From NCBI RefSeq assembly GCF_965363235.1, contig NC_134844.1, forward strand, positions 74,269,497 through 74,333,496: DNA of 64,000 nucleotides. The letters are read 5' to 3'. The position numbers and the translations under genes were made by a program. This document shows positions 1 to 10,938 of the stretch, one piece after another. The stretch's first letter is position 1. Each line of letters opens with the position of its first letter. The notes below the pieces were generated by a model. The model searched no databases. It was not told the DNA's origin and saw nothing but the letters and a program-made list of their open reading frames with translations. Source of the DNA: Mytilus galloprovincialis (Eukaryota > Mollusca > Bivalvia > Mytilida > Mytilidae).

Positions 1-559
1 TATATATAGCTTTATTTTCACAATATCAATTATATCTATTTATGCCAAATCGGCTTTATTTTGGCTAAAGCCTTGGTGGGCGTGGTCAAATAAGATGTAT
101 AATCACTTGATCTATCCTATCCCTAATAAATAATGACACAATTATTCCCGATTTCATTAAAATGACTGCAACTTATATTTTCTTGACACAACAATTTCGT
201 CCATTCTCCCTCAATTCTGACAATACCGAAAGTGGCTGAAATCGGATTTTATTTCCTTGAGCAACAGTACGGGTGAGACATGTGGAGCAGGAAATTTTAT
301 CTATCCCAATCACTACAGTTCAACTCCAGTTTATGTTGGGGTTCGTATAACTCATTCTTTATTTTGTCTATGTTATCTTGTATTATTGATCATTGTTCTT
401 TCGTCGTTTTTTTTTTAAGCCATGACATTGTCTGATTTTATTTGAATTGCGGTTGCCCTCGTGGTTTCTTCCCTCTCATTTTAATACACAATTCAAGAAA
501 AATAACAAATACAGAGGATATTACACACAACCTGCTTGTAGATCAATAATGCGGACACT

Positions 560-893
560 ACATTTCAAAAACAGATACATTTCAACCTCACCACTTGGAA
601 CTCTTGTTTTTATAGCTACCTTGTGAGCAGCAACCCTTAATCAAGGAAAATATGATAAGATGATAAGAAATACAAGCCCTAGAATGTTGTATCAACTGGA
701 AGATATATACTCCGTATAATCGAGGTGCTGCTGGAATGTTGATACATAGAAATTGGATGTTTACTATTGGGAAGCTCAAATCATTTTCATAAAAAAACCC
801 GCTCATTTTCAAAAACTTGAACGCAAATTTCTTTTCGATACTTGAATACATGAGTTGGAACCTAGATTTCCAAATAAATTCTAAATTTATCAT
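560..893 (-). pseudogene. Degenerate reverse transcriptase fragment
   Basis: Translating the minus strand gives a stretch with FPIVN, then IPAAP, YGVYI and QLIQHSRAC. This matches the thumb-side region of the better preserved reverse transcriptase at 10939-11940, which has DDFSFPIVN, VPLSPSYGVYISQLVRFARVC. The downstream part (GCCSQGSYK) corresponds to the 'LLNQGF..KL' block but is garbled by frameshifts. No catalytic motif remains. It is a dead fragment of the same retroelement family, not a gene. Confidence 0.6.
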
Positions 894-899
894 AAACGT

Positions 900-2420
900 A
901 TATACACTTTTCGTATTTAGCTGAACGTTGTCTCCGATTGACCTTCAGTCTGATCCGAATAACATTCTGACGTGAAGCAACAATTATTTTTCAATTGTTA
1001 CGTCAAATATTCTAAATTGTGATTTCAAAGTTTACAAGAACTTGGGTGATTTTATGTAATGGGAGACAAATTTGTATACAAGTGTAAATACGTCTAAAGA
1101 GAATTGAACCAAACTGGCTTCTAAAAGCGAATTATTATTTTACTATTTCACTTTCATTAATGATTGAACAAAATACATCATATTTTAATTTTTGTCATAT
1201 CTCGTAGCTAGTGCACCTTTAAAAAAGGTATACTATAAATCAATACCGATCGAAGAACAGACTATACTGAGCTTATTATAAACTCGGGAACTAACAACAA
1301 TGATGTATCGATACTTGAATACGTGAAGTTCTATATATGACAAAAGGACCTTTAAGATGGCCGATTTTATTTATAAAGGGATAACAACCCCTGATAAACA
1401 CAAAGAAAGTGTCGCCCGTTTTGCATGCTAATATTTAAAATCTTAACACGACTGAACACGATCTTACAAAATCTAAACAGCATGTATACCTTTAGTCTGA
1501 ATTGATCTGAATATAATTTGATCAAGTCTTAATCTGCTGCAAGCGGAATCTGTCTTGTTTATCTTGACATGACTGAATGGACTTAACACAGTATATCGTG
1601 ACAGCATCTGAAAGTCTTAAAAGTCGTGGCGTTTTTCACTAGCAGTAAATCCAGTCGATCAATGACCGTTTCAGACTTAATTATGCTACTAGTGAAGGCC
1701 AATGTTGCCTAAAGGAGTTTGAACCTTATAGTTTCTTAATAATCTAAAACTTATAAACTGAGAATTTTAAATATTTACTGGATTATATTGTGATATTTTA
1801 TGTTCAAAGAAAGGAGAGAGAGAGAGAGAGAGAGAAAACGAAAGTGACAAAAAGACAATTCAGAGACAACGAACTACAAAACGTACAACGAAAAGTATAT
1901 ACTAACATATCCACATGAACCCCTGAAAAATCGAAATAGAATCAGGGGTTGAAGTCATAAAACTTTGCTTAGTGCTCGGAGCACAAAAATCATGCTCGAA
2001 ACATGAAATCCAGCATTTTGATTGGTTGATTTTCGAGAACGAGTACAAAAAACTGACTCTAAAGTTTTATAACCGCAAGGCCTGGTGCTTCACAAATAAA
2101 CACAGTTGCGTCCGCTTACAAAAGACGCATGTTAGACACTTTATACGTTGCTCATTGTCAAGTTATACAAGAAACTGTTAGTAGCGAAAAACAAATATAA
2201 ATCTATAACATATTCAATAGGAAGAACACGATCCCCACTAATATTCGCTTTTCATGACAAATTAAATGAAAAGAAAAAAATCGATATAATTGCTTCTGTA
2301 AATGGACCGTTTCTTTGTCCAATAAACAAATAAATAATCACAAACATGAAGAATCACTATTTTCAAATAACCACTAGACTTGTTTTTCCGTTAGTTGAAT
2401 AATTCGTTTAATGAAAACGT
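900..2420. other. Gene-free AT-rich stretch
   Basis: No supported coding region, RNA gene or full transposon was recognised here. It contains one (AG)n microsatellite at about 1813-1834. Short open frames at 1972-2333 have no recognisable domain and sit in AT-rich sequence. Confidence 0.5.
1813..1834. repeat. (AG)n microsatellite
   Basis: About eleven AG dinucleotides in a row, directly visible. Confidence 0.9.
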
Positions 2421-2549
2421 AACAGTAACATGGTATCAATGGGTAAATATTAACCAATCATGGCTGTCCAATTTATGAATATAGACGAATTATGAGAATA
2501 AATGGGTAACTTTTAACCAAATATGGCAATCAATGGGTAACTATACTGA

Positions 2550-3137
2550 GCCAAAAAAGTTAAGCCACACAATTATGAAATACTATTTATAACAAAAAAC
2601 TTAACAAAATACGATTTTAATGAAAATAAAATGAAATTATATAAAGTCAGAAGCAACCTGACTGTTTATCGCTCAAATTCACTAAGAATGTCTTTGTATG
2701 GAGCGCAGTAGGGTCAACATTTTGAAATAGGTAAAGTGTTATTAAAAGTCAATATCTCGTCCATGCTCCACGTGCATCAATGACGCATTGGCAGCTTTTT
2801 CGCATTCCATTGAGTATCTTTTGAATTTGCCGTTGTCGAATTGCATTCCATTCCCTAATCAGTGCATTTTCAAGTTCTTGTAATTTTTGGAAATCACCGT
2901 GATTTTCGCGAACGCGTCTGTTCAACATTGAGGTCTGGGGATCGACTTGGCCAATCGAGAACGTTAATGTTGTTCATTTGGAACAGATTCATCGTCAGAC
3001 GAGCAGTATGTGGTCTTGCATTGTCATATTGAAAATGGAATCCATTATGAATCCGCTGGGCAAAGAAGGGGAGAACAACATGTGTCAAAATGTTATCACA
3101 ATATCTCCTGGCTTTCAATGTCCCACGAACGATCACA
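2550..3137 (-). pseudogene. Tc1-like transposase C-terminal remnant
   Basis: The minus strand encodes the C-terminal part of a Tc1/mariner DDE transposase. The diagnostic block reads YDNARPHTAR, then NVLDWPSRSPDLN; the D of 'DNARPH' is the second catalytic aspartate. After PDLN the frame passes an apparent small deletion (the expected IEHLWDE block is missing). The C-terminal tail then continues as RVRENHGDFQKLQELENAL and CQCVIDARG, at roughly 2750-2930. At the low-coordinate side, 'AAAAAAGTTAAGCCACAC' near 2555 resembles a Tc1-family terminal sequence. The N-terminal DNA-binding half and the other end are absent, so this is an inactive fragment. Confidence 0.8.
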
Positions 3138-3409
3138 AAACAAAAAAATGATTTATACCCGCGATCCGTCTTAACAAATCATTGCAACCAATAAGAGAAA
3201 CAATTTTAGCAATCAATAGGAGAAACAATCATGGTTATCAACGGCTAAACATTAACCATTCCCGAAAAATCATTGCAATCTTATGAGTAAATATAACCCA
3301 ATTATGGCAATCAATGGGTGAATATAAAAAAAAACCCATGGCAATCAATGGGTGAATATTAACCAATGATGGCAATCAAATGGACGAGTATTAAGGGCAT
3401 ACAATACAG

Positions 3410-4080
3410 TTACAGGGGAGGTAATGACGTAGCTAACGTAAATGGTCATTTTCGCGACGTCAAACTATGACTTATCGGGAAAAGATTCAGTTTTGACTTA
3501 TTTTTATCATGTAAACTTATTTAACTTGAAAACTAGTTCATGGACATCTATTTTTTAAAATGCCATTTGGTTTGCTTAAGGTAAGTAGAATATGTGTGCC
3601 AATTTTCATTAAAACGTCAATAGTACATTTTTTTTTAATTTGAATAAATATATAGCAAAAAAAATGATGGTTTTTTTCCTACATTCGTGAACATTTGATA
3701 AATATGAGTTATATTTGAAAGAATTTTTTTCTATTTAAAACAGAATTTACAAATAATATAACAAAAAAACAGCTTGTGTTTTTTTACTCATCGGTGACCT
3801 TTATTTTTTATTATTGTTTTAAATTAAGCTGTACATAAACTAAATAATTGTAAAATATAAGCGATTTCTGTAATTTAGTTCATTTTTAATTTCGATATTA
3901 CCTCTATTTCTCCTATTTGTTCAACAGGAAAAAAATGACATAAATAAAAATGTATACTTTTTTAGGAGGCAGATTGTGAGCTTAAATGAACGGTGACCCC
4001 ATTTTTTTTTAATTTCATTTTTCTATTAAGTATATGATAAAGTACATTTATAAAAAAAATATAGCGAAATCCTATATTAA
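3410..4080. repeat. Dispersed repeat with paired GGTGACC motifs (family also at 8050 and 47720)
   Basis: It contains 'TACTCATCGGTGACC' near 3785 and 'GAACGGTGACCCC' near 3988. The same two motifs, inverted, occur in 8050-8485 (CACCGATGAGT and GGGGTCACCGTTC), and related GGTGACC pairs occur at 47810 and 48001. It has no coding capacity and is probably a non-autonomous element. Boundaries are approximate. Confidence 0.5.
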
Positions 4081-4423
4081 AACAAAAAAATGATTTATAC
4101 CCGTCATCCCCCATAACAAATCATTTCAACCAATAAAAGAAACAATCATAGTAATCAATGGACGAATATTAACCAATCATGTCAATCAATGAATAAATAT
4201 TAACCAAATGAATCATGAAACTCATTGCAATCCTATGGGTAAATATTAAACAGTCCTGGCAATCAATGGGTGAATATTAACCAATTATTGCCATCAATGG
4301 ATGAATATTATCCAATCATTGCAATCAAAAGGAGAAAAAATCATGGATATCAGTGGGTGAATACCCACCAATCATGACAGGAATGTTATAATGATTGTTA
4401 ACAAACATTTTGTATCATATATA

Positions 4424-4566
4424 AAGATAGGAAGATGTGATATGATTGGCTAATGAGACAACATTTTACAAGACGGACTAAAAGGACAAAGAAATTATCT
4501 GTTAAAATGAGCAAAAACCATTACACATAGCCAGCTATTAATAACAAACGAGAAAACTAAAATCTT
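4424..4566 (+). repeat. Partial copy of mussel dispersed repeat R1
   Basis: Resembles the 'AAGATGTGGTATGATTGCC' + 'AATGAGACAAC' repeat found many times in this window, but is more diverged. It has a counterpart at 22678-22860 in the same position relative to C1q copy C, so it predates the A/C duplication. Confidence 0.6.
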
Positions 4567-5661
4567 GATTTATCTGTTATCAAACCCAAAATATGTAAAA
4601 CAAAATGTTTTCCTGAATGAATTATTCAAAGAGGTATTGAATCAAATAGTAGTAAGATATATATAAATAAAACGTCTTAATTTACCGGCTACTTTAGCCG
4701 GAGTATAAATGAAAGGAGATGTTGGACGACTTGTCTTCATGCGACAGAAACCAAACTATACAAAGAAAGAATTAGACGATAAAAAGGCCAATAAACTTGT
4801 TTTTGTGTGTTAAGAAACAAATCGCCCTAGGTTTAGAAAAGTGAGAATTGGTTAAGAGACTGTCCTCATTATTGATGATAACTTACTAGTTTCATGATTG
4901 TTGAAATCATTTCATGGATTTACAAAATGTCCCTCTATTTCACGTCCAAATTTTTTTGTATCGTGGACAAAATTCAATTTGTATAACTTCAGTTCATTGT
5001 CATTTAATAGAAATATATTTATTCCTTTTTGTAACGTATATACACTATATTGTTGTACGAAATAAAAATGTCATTCTTGAAAAGTTTAAGTTACTCCAAC
5101 AGTTCGATAAATTCTACATTTATTAATATTCAATACCTTTAAACAATTTTTTTATTTTAAATGTAAAAGCCTGTCGCATTTGAATCATTCTCGCTGTTTT
5201 GGGATGTCTATTTTTCACTTTTGTAGATACTGAACTTGAAAAAAATGCAAATCTTGTCTGTCCGCTGAATGTTATAACCAAAATGATACGGTCGTGTGGT
5301 TATTTGTCCATACAGGGTATGACTATCTGGTCACATTGCATTTCCATTTTGTTTGAATAAAAACATTTATTATTATGACAAGGAGTCTTTAAACATGTTA
5401 AAATAAAGTATATTTTGGAAGGAAGGGAGGTTATTACATTTCAAAATGATATGCTGAGTACTGTACAATAATATTCTTATATCTTCTAATTTTAAAATGA
5501 CACGAAGTTGACATATCCTTAGAGATAATTAAAAGCACTTGGTAGATCTTTATATTACTAATCTTTTTTTACTTACAGCACTAAAATCAATGACTTTTGG
5601 AACTTATGAAAATTAAGAACAAGCAGCACTTAACCACTTATGTGACACGAAGCATAGTATT

Positions 5662-5670
5662 GCTATATAT
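5662..5670 (+). promoter_or_regulatory. Possible TATA element of C1q copy A
   Basis: CTATATAT lies about 75 bp before the start codon at 5743. The flanking sequence is conserved in copy C, which has TATATAAT at 24390. Position and conservation suggest a core promoter; there is no experimental support. Confidence 0.35.
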
Positions 5671-5742
5671 TGTGCATGATTAACCGATATTCTAGGTTTG
5701 TTAGGATTTAGTTGCTGAACAGTATTTCCACTGTATTTCAAA

Positions 5743-7839
5743 ATGTTAAGACAATCTTTTTTGCCAATTTTGTTTTTTATGTTAATGAATTACTCATGCA
5801 AATGTCAGGACTTAGAGACGTTTGTTGCACCGATAGTGGATAACAGCGGGGCGCCATTGGTTGCTATTGTAAATACAACTAACACTATTTCACATATTGT
5901 CCGGTCAATAGGAAAGCCAATACGGGATATAATAAACTCGACAATAGAATGTCAAATAAACGAAAAGCTTAAAGAAGATATAGTATTGAGTAAAGTATTG
6001 GGAAACGTTAACAACAAGTTTGACGCCTTACAACAAAAGATGGACGAACATATGGGAGATAACCGGAACCAGATGACATAAGTTAAACAGGACATTGCTA
6101 CTTTACGGAAAGAAATGGCAGAGAGAATTACCCGTGAAATCCTAGAAAAATTTAGTAATTTGACTAGAGCTATCAGTAATGTGAACACAAATCAGGATGT
6201 AAAAGTAAAGAAGTTAACCAACAATATGGACGCCATGCAATTGGAATTACAACAAAAAGACGAACATATTGGAGACAATCGAAACCAAATAACTGAGGTT
6301 AAACAGAATATGGCTAAATCACTGAAAGAAACGGAAGAGAGAATTACACGTGAAAACCTTGACAAATGGAAGAATTTGACTAGAACTGTTGGTACCGAGA
6401 ACAAAGATCTGATTGAAAAGGTGAAGACTTTAACCAACTCGGTTGACGTCATGCAGTCGGATTTAAAAGAAACCATAATGTCAGTTGATAGTAATGTGAC
6501 AAATTTAGAAGAAAAACTGGAAAAGCCTTTGGGCAGTTTGGAAATGCTCCGTTCAAATTTACTAGAATTGACTGTAAACACAAGTACAATTCAAACTGCG
6601 ATCCGTTATATTAAGACTACCGCTGATATTAATAATGGAAGATTAAGTGTTCATTTCAAAAAGCTGGATGATTTAAAAGCAACAGTCAATGAAATGAACT
6701 CGAGAGGTAAGTTTACCATGTTGACAAGGAAGATATCACATTCAACATATAAAATGAAACTTTATAATGATGAATTTAAATATTTTTATCCTACGAAAAC
6801 TACGAAATGACACAGTTAATTGATTCTATTATTGTAATATATTTCGATTAATTTTAACGTTTTTTTTTTTAATAAAACAATCATGTTGGGAAAATTAGAC
6901 AACACTTAAAACAGTACACCAACCGTTGAGCCCTTACAAACTACATTAAAAGATATCCAATTGTCGTGTGGATGTGTCGTTTGGTTGCTGTCTCATTGAC
7001 GTGTTCCTCACACTTCCTTTTATTCCTACTTGCAAAAATAAATTCTTAATTGTGCGACAAAAAGAGGCAGGTGATACCAAAAGGATAATCTAAAGACGAT
7101 GACAGGCCTTCAAATTCATGGCAAAAAATAAACGAATCTTTAATCAGACTACAGGTTAACAACCACAACAGGACCGTGAAAAAAATCACAAACCATTCAT
7201 ATTGGTAATGGCTCTTTTGTATCATCAAATCAATCTAGATTTATCACAGAATAGTCTGCATAGTTGACTTTGTGATTATAGCTGAATATGACGGTGAAAT
7301 ATGATAATGTGCATGATTATCTCATTACCAGGAATCCTCATTCGGGCCTCATTAAAAATCAATAGAACTTTTTTTTCCTAACTGAGGTATTTCCTTTTCA
7401 TAATTTCAATATAATATTTTATTTATTTATTTCAGTTGCCCTTTCAGCATGTGTTGCACATACTCATATTGCCTATCGACCATCAACTATAAAATTCCCG
7501 AACATCATTACAAGCAAAGGAATCACCAACCAACATGTAACCTCATTTAAATCAAGTGGTGTATTTGTGTGTGAAGTTCCTGGTCTGTACCATATTTCTG
7601 TCGTCATTATGTCAGGTGAAAATGGAGCAACTTTCAAAATATCAAAAAATAATGGAGAACTTATGAATGGTTATATCAACAATTATTATAAAAATTACGG
7701 ATACTATTATCATTCAAATGCTGCAATTGTGGTGACTGATTTACAGAAAGGTGACAGTATCGATATAAAAACAGTAGATACAACCATGTCCATATACGGC
7801 TATTACTATTCGTGTCTTACAATAGTGAAAGTGAAATGA
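5743..7839 (+). pseudogene. Secreted coiled-coil C1q-domain protein, copy A (in-frame stop in exon 1)
   Basis: Two exons: 5743-6706 and 7436-7839, joined by a GT-AG phase-1 intron (AGA G|gtaagt ... tttcag|TT GCC). Exon 1 begins with a hydrophobic signal peptide (MLRQSFLPILFFMLMN, cleavage probably near CKCQ). It continues with about 280 residues of heptad-rich, Lys/Glu/Asn-rich coiled coil containing a 72-residue internal repeat: DEHMGDNRNQ at 6043 and DEHIGDNRNQ at 6259. Exon 2 is a complete C1q domain (GVFVCEVPGLYHISV, then LQKGDSIDI, ending YSCLTIVKVK, stop TGA). Codon 113 is TAA (6079-6081). Copy C has GAA at that position and the second internal repeat has GAG, so this is a simple nonsense change; the frame stays open on both sides. 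As read, it would give a 112-residue secreted stub. C1q-domain proteins of bivalves are candidate soluble recognition molecules; that role is inferred from the family. It is either a null allele, a young pseudogene or a base error. Confidence 0.85.
7436..7839 (+). CDS. C1q-domain exon of copy A
   Basis: This exon alone encodes the whole globular C1q domain, 134 codons including the stop. It starts ALSACVA (shared by all three copies) and has NQHVTSFKSSGVFVCEVPG, then GLYHISV, the typical aromatic/proline core of the jelly-roll. It ends in SCLTIVKVK. It is undamaged, although translation is expected to stop before reaching it. Confidence 0.85.
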
Positions 7840-8049
7840 TGTGTTCCAGTAGTTCAAAATTATCACAATGTATAAAACGAAAGAATGGGCATGAACACCC
7901 TCCATTTTTGATTAAAAAATAGAATTCTTTGAATGTGTTGATTATACTAATACTGATTATTATTTTGTTTCTGATACTTAAAATACTCACAGAATATGAA
8001 ATATGAAAAGAAAAGAATCACGATTATCATAATAAAACTGTACAAGGAT

Positions 8050-8485
8050 TCGTTGCTTTAAGGGGGTTCGCGGGTCTAAATCATTTATACATGGATTTCT
8101 CTCTATTTTTCTATAAATGAACTTTATCTTATAGTTAACAGAAAAATAAAATAAAAAAGTGGGGTCACCGTTCATTTGCGCTCACAATCTTACGGAGCCC
8201 CGCTAGGGACATGCAAAGAAAAAACAATATAGGTCACCGATGAGTTAAAAAAGATATTTCAATTTTAAAGCCAAAAAATGACATTTTTCCACTAAAGGGA
8301 GATAATTTGGAACTTTTTCAATGATGTACACATTTTAAAAGTCATCTGGAGCCAACACGAATTGTTTGTTTTTAATGATTTTGTACCATATGATGAGTAA
8401 CAACTACAAAAGGTAACAAATAAAAATTTGAAATGAAAAACAAATGTTTATTTTTTTTCTGAAATTTTTATACCCTCGAGCCTCC
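8050..8485. repeat. Dispersed repeat inserted in the 3' flank of C1q copy A
   Basis: Carries the inverted GGGGTCACCGTTC and GGTCACCGATGAGT motifs of the 3410-4080 repeat. The flanks on both sides align with the 3' flank of copy C (about 26640 and 26745), where the insert is absent, so this is a post-duplication insertion. Boundaries are approximate. Confidence 0.6.
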
Positions 8486-8934
8486 TTAAACCGTAACACG
8501 GCGAGATATAAAACTTTTCCCACGTGATACACTACTCAGTTTAGCTTGAGCATAACTAAGATGAGCTGTGGAGTATAAGTCGATGAGACAATAACCCACA
8601 AAAAAAATTTATACAAAAGGCATCTTGAGATCTTCAACATCGGACACGTTTCTATATAATATACTATAAATAGCGCGGGTATATAGTAGATGTGAATACA
8701 TTTTATACATAAGAATATATTTATTATCTGTAATACTGTAAATACAAATATTTTGTAAAAGTATTTGTATATTATTATCCATTCGTTAATACAATCAAAT
8801 TTAAATGTTATACAACCAACAACATTTCTTTAGTTGTTCTGATTCATGTTCTTGGTTAGGTGAGGGTTGAGCGATCATAAACATGTTTATGTGTGCCTGT
8901 CCTGTACTCAAGTAATCCAGTGTTGTTGTTGGTA

Positions 8935-9180
8935 ACATCACCTGCCAAAATTATTTTTTCTCTATTGTTATAGTGTAAGTCAATCCGTTGTGTATCTCTT
9001 TTGATCTTTTCAATTTTACCTTTGTCGTGTCTTTTAATGCTTTCTATACAGTATGGGTTTTGAGCATTGTTGAAGGTCGTTCTGTTATCAATAGTTATTT
9101 ACATCCTCGTCATTTGGTGTCTTGTGGAAAGTTGCCTTTTTGATAATCATACCACACCTTACTATTCGGATCTATTCTTA
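8935..9180 (-). repeat. Diverged R1-type dispersed repeat
   Basis: Reads 'TATGGGTTTTGAGCATTGTT', then GAAGGTCGT, then 'AATCATACCACACCTTACTA'. This is the minus orientation of the R1 family and closely matches 19108-19265. Confidence 0.6.
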
Positions 9181-9236
9181 TACTGAGATTCGTGGATAAG
9201 TTAAGATTTTTCCTAACAAAGATATGTTATAATGAA

Positions 9237-9492
9237 TTGATTGATTGATTGATTGATTGGTGTTTAACGCCACCTTCAACACTATTGTGTTATTTCGTGG
9301 CTGTCAGTTTTTATTGTTGGAGGAAGCCCAGAGAGAACCAGTGACCTTCAGTAAGAAAACTGACAATCCCAGTCAGTTAAGATTGCAATCGAACGCATCT
9401 GCCATTTGCCGGAGTCGGCCTCAAAACCTCAGTGTTGACAGGCTAGTGATACAGTAGTTTTACTACTTAGACCACTTAGCCATCGAAGCCTC
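9237..9492 (-). repeat. tRNA-derived SINE, near full length
   Basis: On the minus strand it starts GAGGCTTCGATGGCTAAGTG (a tRNA-like A box) and runs through CTGTCAACACTGAGGTTTTGAG (B-box region). It then passes TCTTAACTGACTGGGATTGTC to a tail 'GGTGTTTAACGCC' flanked by (GATT)n at 9237-9258. The same unit occurs at 42315-42543 and, truncated, at 19351-19450 and 51508-51668. The tRNA-like head is not a functional tRNA gene. Confidence 0.85.
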
Positions 9493-9770
9493 TATAATAT
9501 TGAATCGATCTATCGATTGATTGTTGCTAAAAGTCCAATATTTCATGCATGGTTATTACCACTGTTATTTCAACTGATCGGGCGGAGCTAACACTTTAAT
9601 TTACATAAGACAGTTTATTTGAAGATGTGTGTAATAAGGACGATGGCCGTTATAATTATAAATGATTTCTAATCACCTATCTGACAGTGTCACCAAACGT
9701 ATATACAAATGAACTGAGTGTATGATATAGGACGAATAACTGGAATCCTCATTCGTGAGTTTATCCCGAA

Positions 9771-10300
9771 TCACCTGTCTATAAATGGACTGGTCTTAAA
9801 TAAGCGAACCGGTTTGTGATTGTTTCTCGGTCCAGTCAAGTGAAATAAATCAAGTAATAGTACATATTTACAATAAATACAATAGGTAGGTGGTCCTGTT
9901 ATAGAGGCCGTCCGGGATGAAGGTCGGGATCTTTTATACTGCCACTTGAAAATGAGGGTATAATTAATAAAGACAGAAATTGTGCCATGCAGACCCAAGA
10001 ATTCGTTGTCACAAGGGCTCTTAACGTACAGATAGCTTGGTACTATCTTTACACGATATAGCGGAGCTATCATCCCCATTATGTACATCCAGCACAACTA
10101 AACGGATGCAAAACTTTGGCGAGGAATTTATATTTGCCGGTCGATAGTATACCTTAAGGGAATCTATTTCTATTTCCATGTCACCTTTAAGGGCTGTACT
10201 ATTGGAATAAGTAGAATTGTGAAACAGGAGGTGATAACCCAGCAGTTCTGGAAGATGCTTACACGGTACAACTAAACTGTTTTGCATTATAGACGAATAA
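9771..10300 (-). other. Possible coding remnant of unknown identity
   Basis: The minus strand from about 10290 to 10021 reads as a peptide with reasonable composition (VVPCKHLPELLGYHLLFHN, then GDMEIEIDSLKVYY, then FCIRLVVLDVHNGDDS) and then shifts frame near 10060. I do not recognise it. It lies just downstream, on the same strand, of the reverse transcriptase and its 3' region. It may be part of a mobile element or a decayed exon. Confidence 0.2.
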
Positions 10301-10307
10301 AATTGAG

Positions 10308-10870
10308 AATGGAAATGGGGAATGTACCAAAGAGACAACAACCCGACCATAGAAAAAAAAAACAACAGCAGAAGGTCACCAACAGGTCTTCAATGTAGCG
10401 AGAAATTCCCGCACCCGGAGGCGTCCTTCAACTGGCCCCTAAACAAATATATACTAGTTCAGTGATAATGAACGCCATACTAATTTCCAAATTGTACACA
10501 AGAAACTAAAATTAAAATAATACAAGACTAACAAAGGCCAGATGCTCCTGACTTGGGACAGGCGCAAAAATGCGGCGGGGTTAAACATGTTTGTGAGATC
10601 TCAACCCTCCCCCTATACCTCTAGCCAATGTAGAAAAGTAAACGCATAACAATACGCACATTAAAATTCAGTTCAAGAGAAGTCCGAGTCTGACGTCAGA
10701 AGATGTAACCAAAGAAAATAAACAAAATGACAATAATACATAAATAACAACAGACTACTAGCAGTTAACTGACATGCCAGCTCCAGACTTCAATTAAACT
10801 GACTGAAAGATTATGATTTCATCATATGAACATCAGGCACAATCCTTCCCGTTAGGGGTTTAGTATCATA
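10308..10870 (-). repeat. 3' region of the reverse-transcriptase element, related to repeat R1
   Basis: Contains 'TCCTGACTTGGGACAGGC', 'GGCGGGGTTAAACATGTTT' and 'CTCAACCCTCCCCCTA'. The same string of motifs ends the R1 repeats at 25760 and 37675. A related start (gggaatgt...caaagagacaacaa) recurs at 15686 and 54805. This links the abundant R1 repeats to the coding element at 10939-11940 as probable tail fragments. Confidence 0.55.
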
Positions 10871-10938
10871 CCATCATAACATATATGAGAAGAACATAAC
10901 CCGTGTCATGCCAACAACTGGTTTTTGAATAAATGTGT

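Larger units (their letters stand above)
2425..4380. repeat. Scattered AT-rich minisatellite units, broken by transposon insertions
   Basis: Units of about 25-30 bp of the form 'ATGGCAATCAATGGGT' followed by 'AATATTAACCAATC' recur at about 2425-2545, 3175-3400 and 4095-4380. The same unit forms the long array at 21520-22640, which likewise lies upstream of a C1q gene. A Tc1-like remnant (2550-3137) and another repeat (3410-4080) interrupt it. The boundary sequence 'AAAAAAATGATTTATACCCG' occurs at both 3147 and 4085, so part of the array was duplicated with its flank. Confidence 0.75.
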
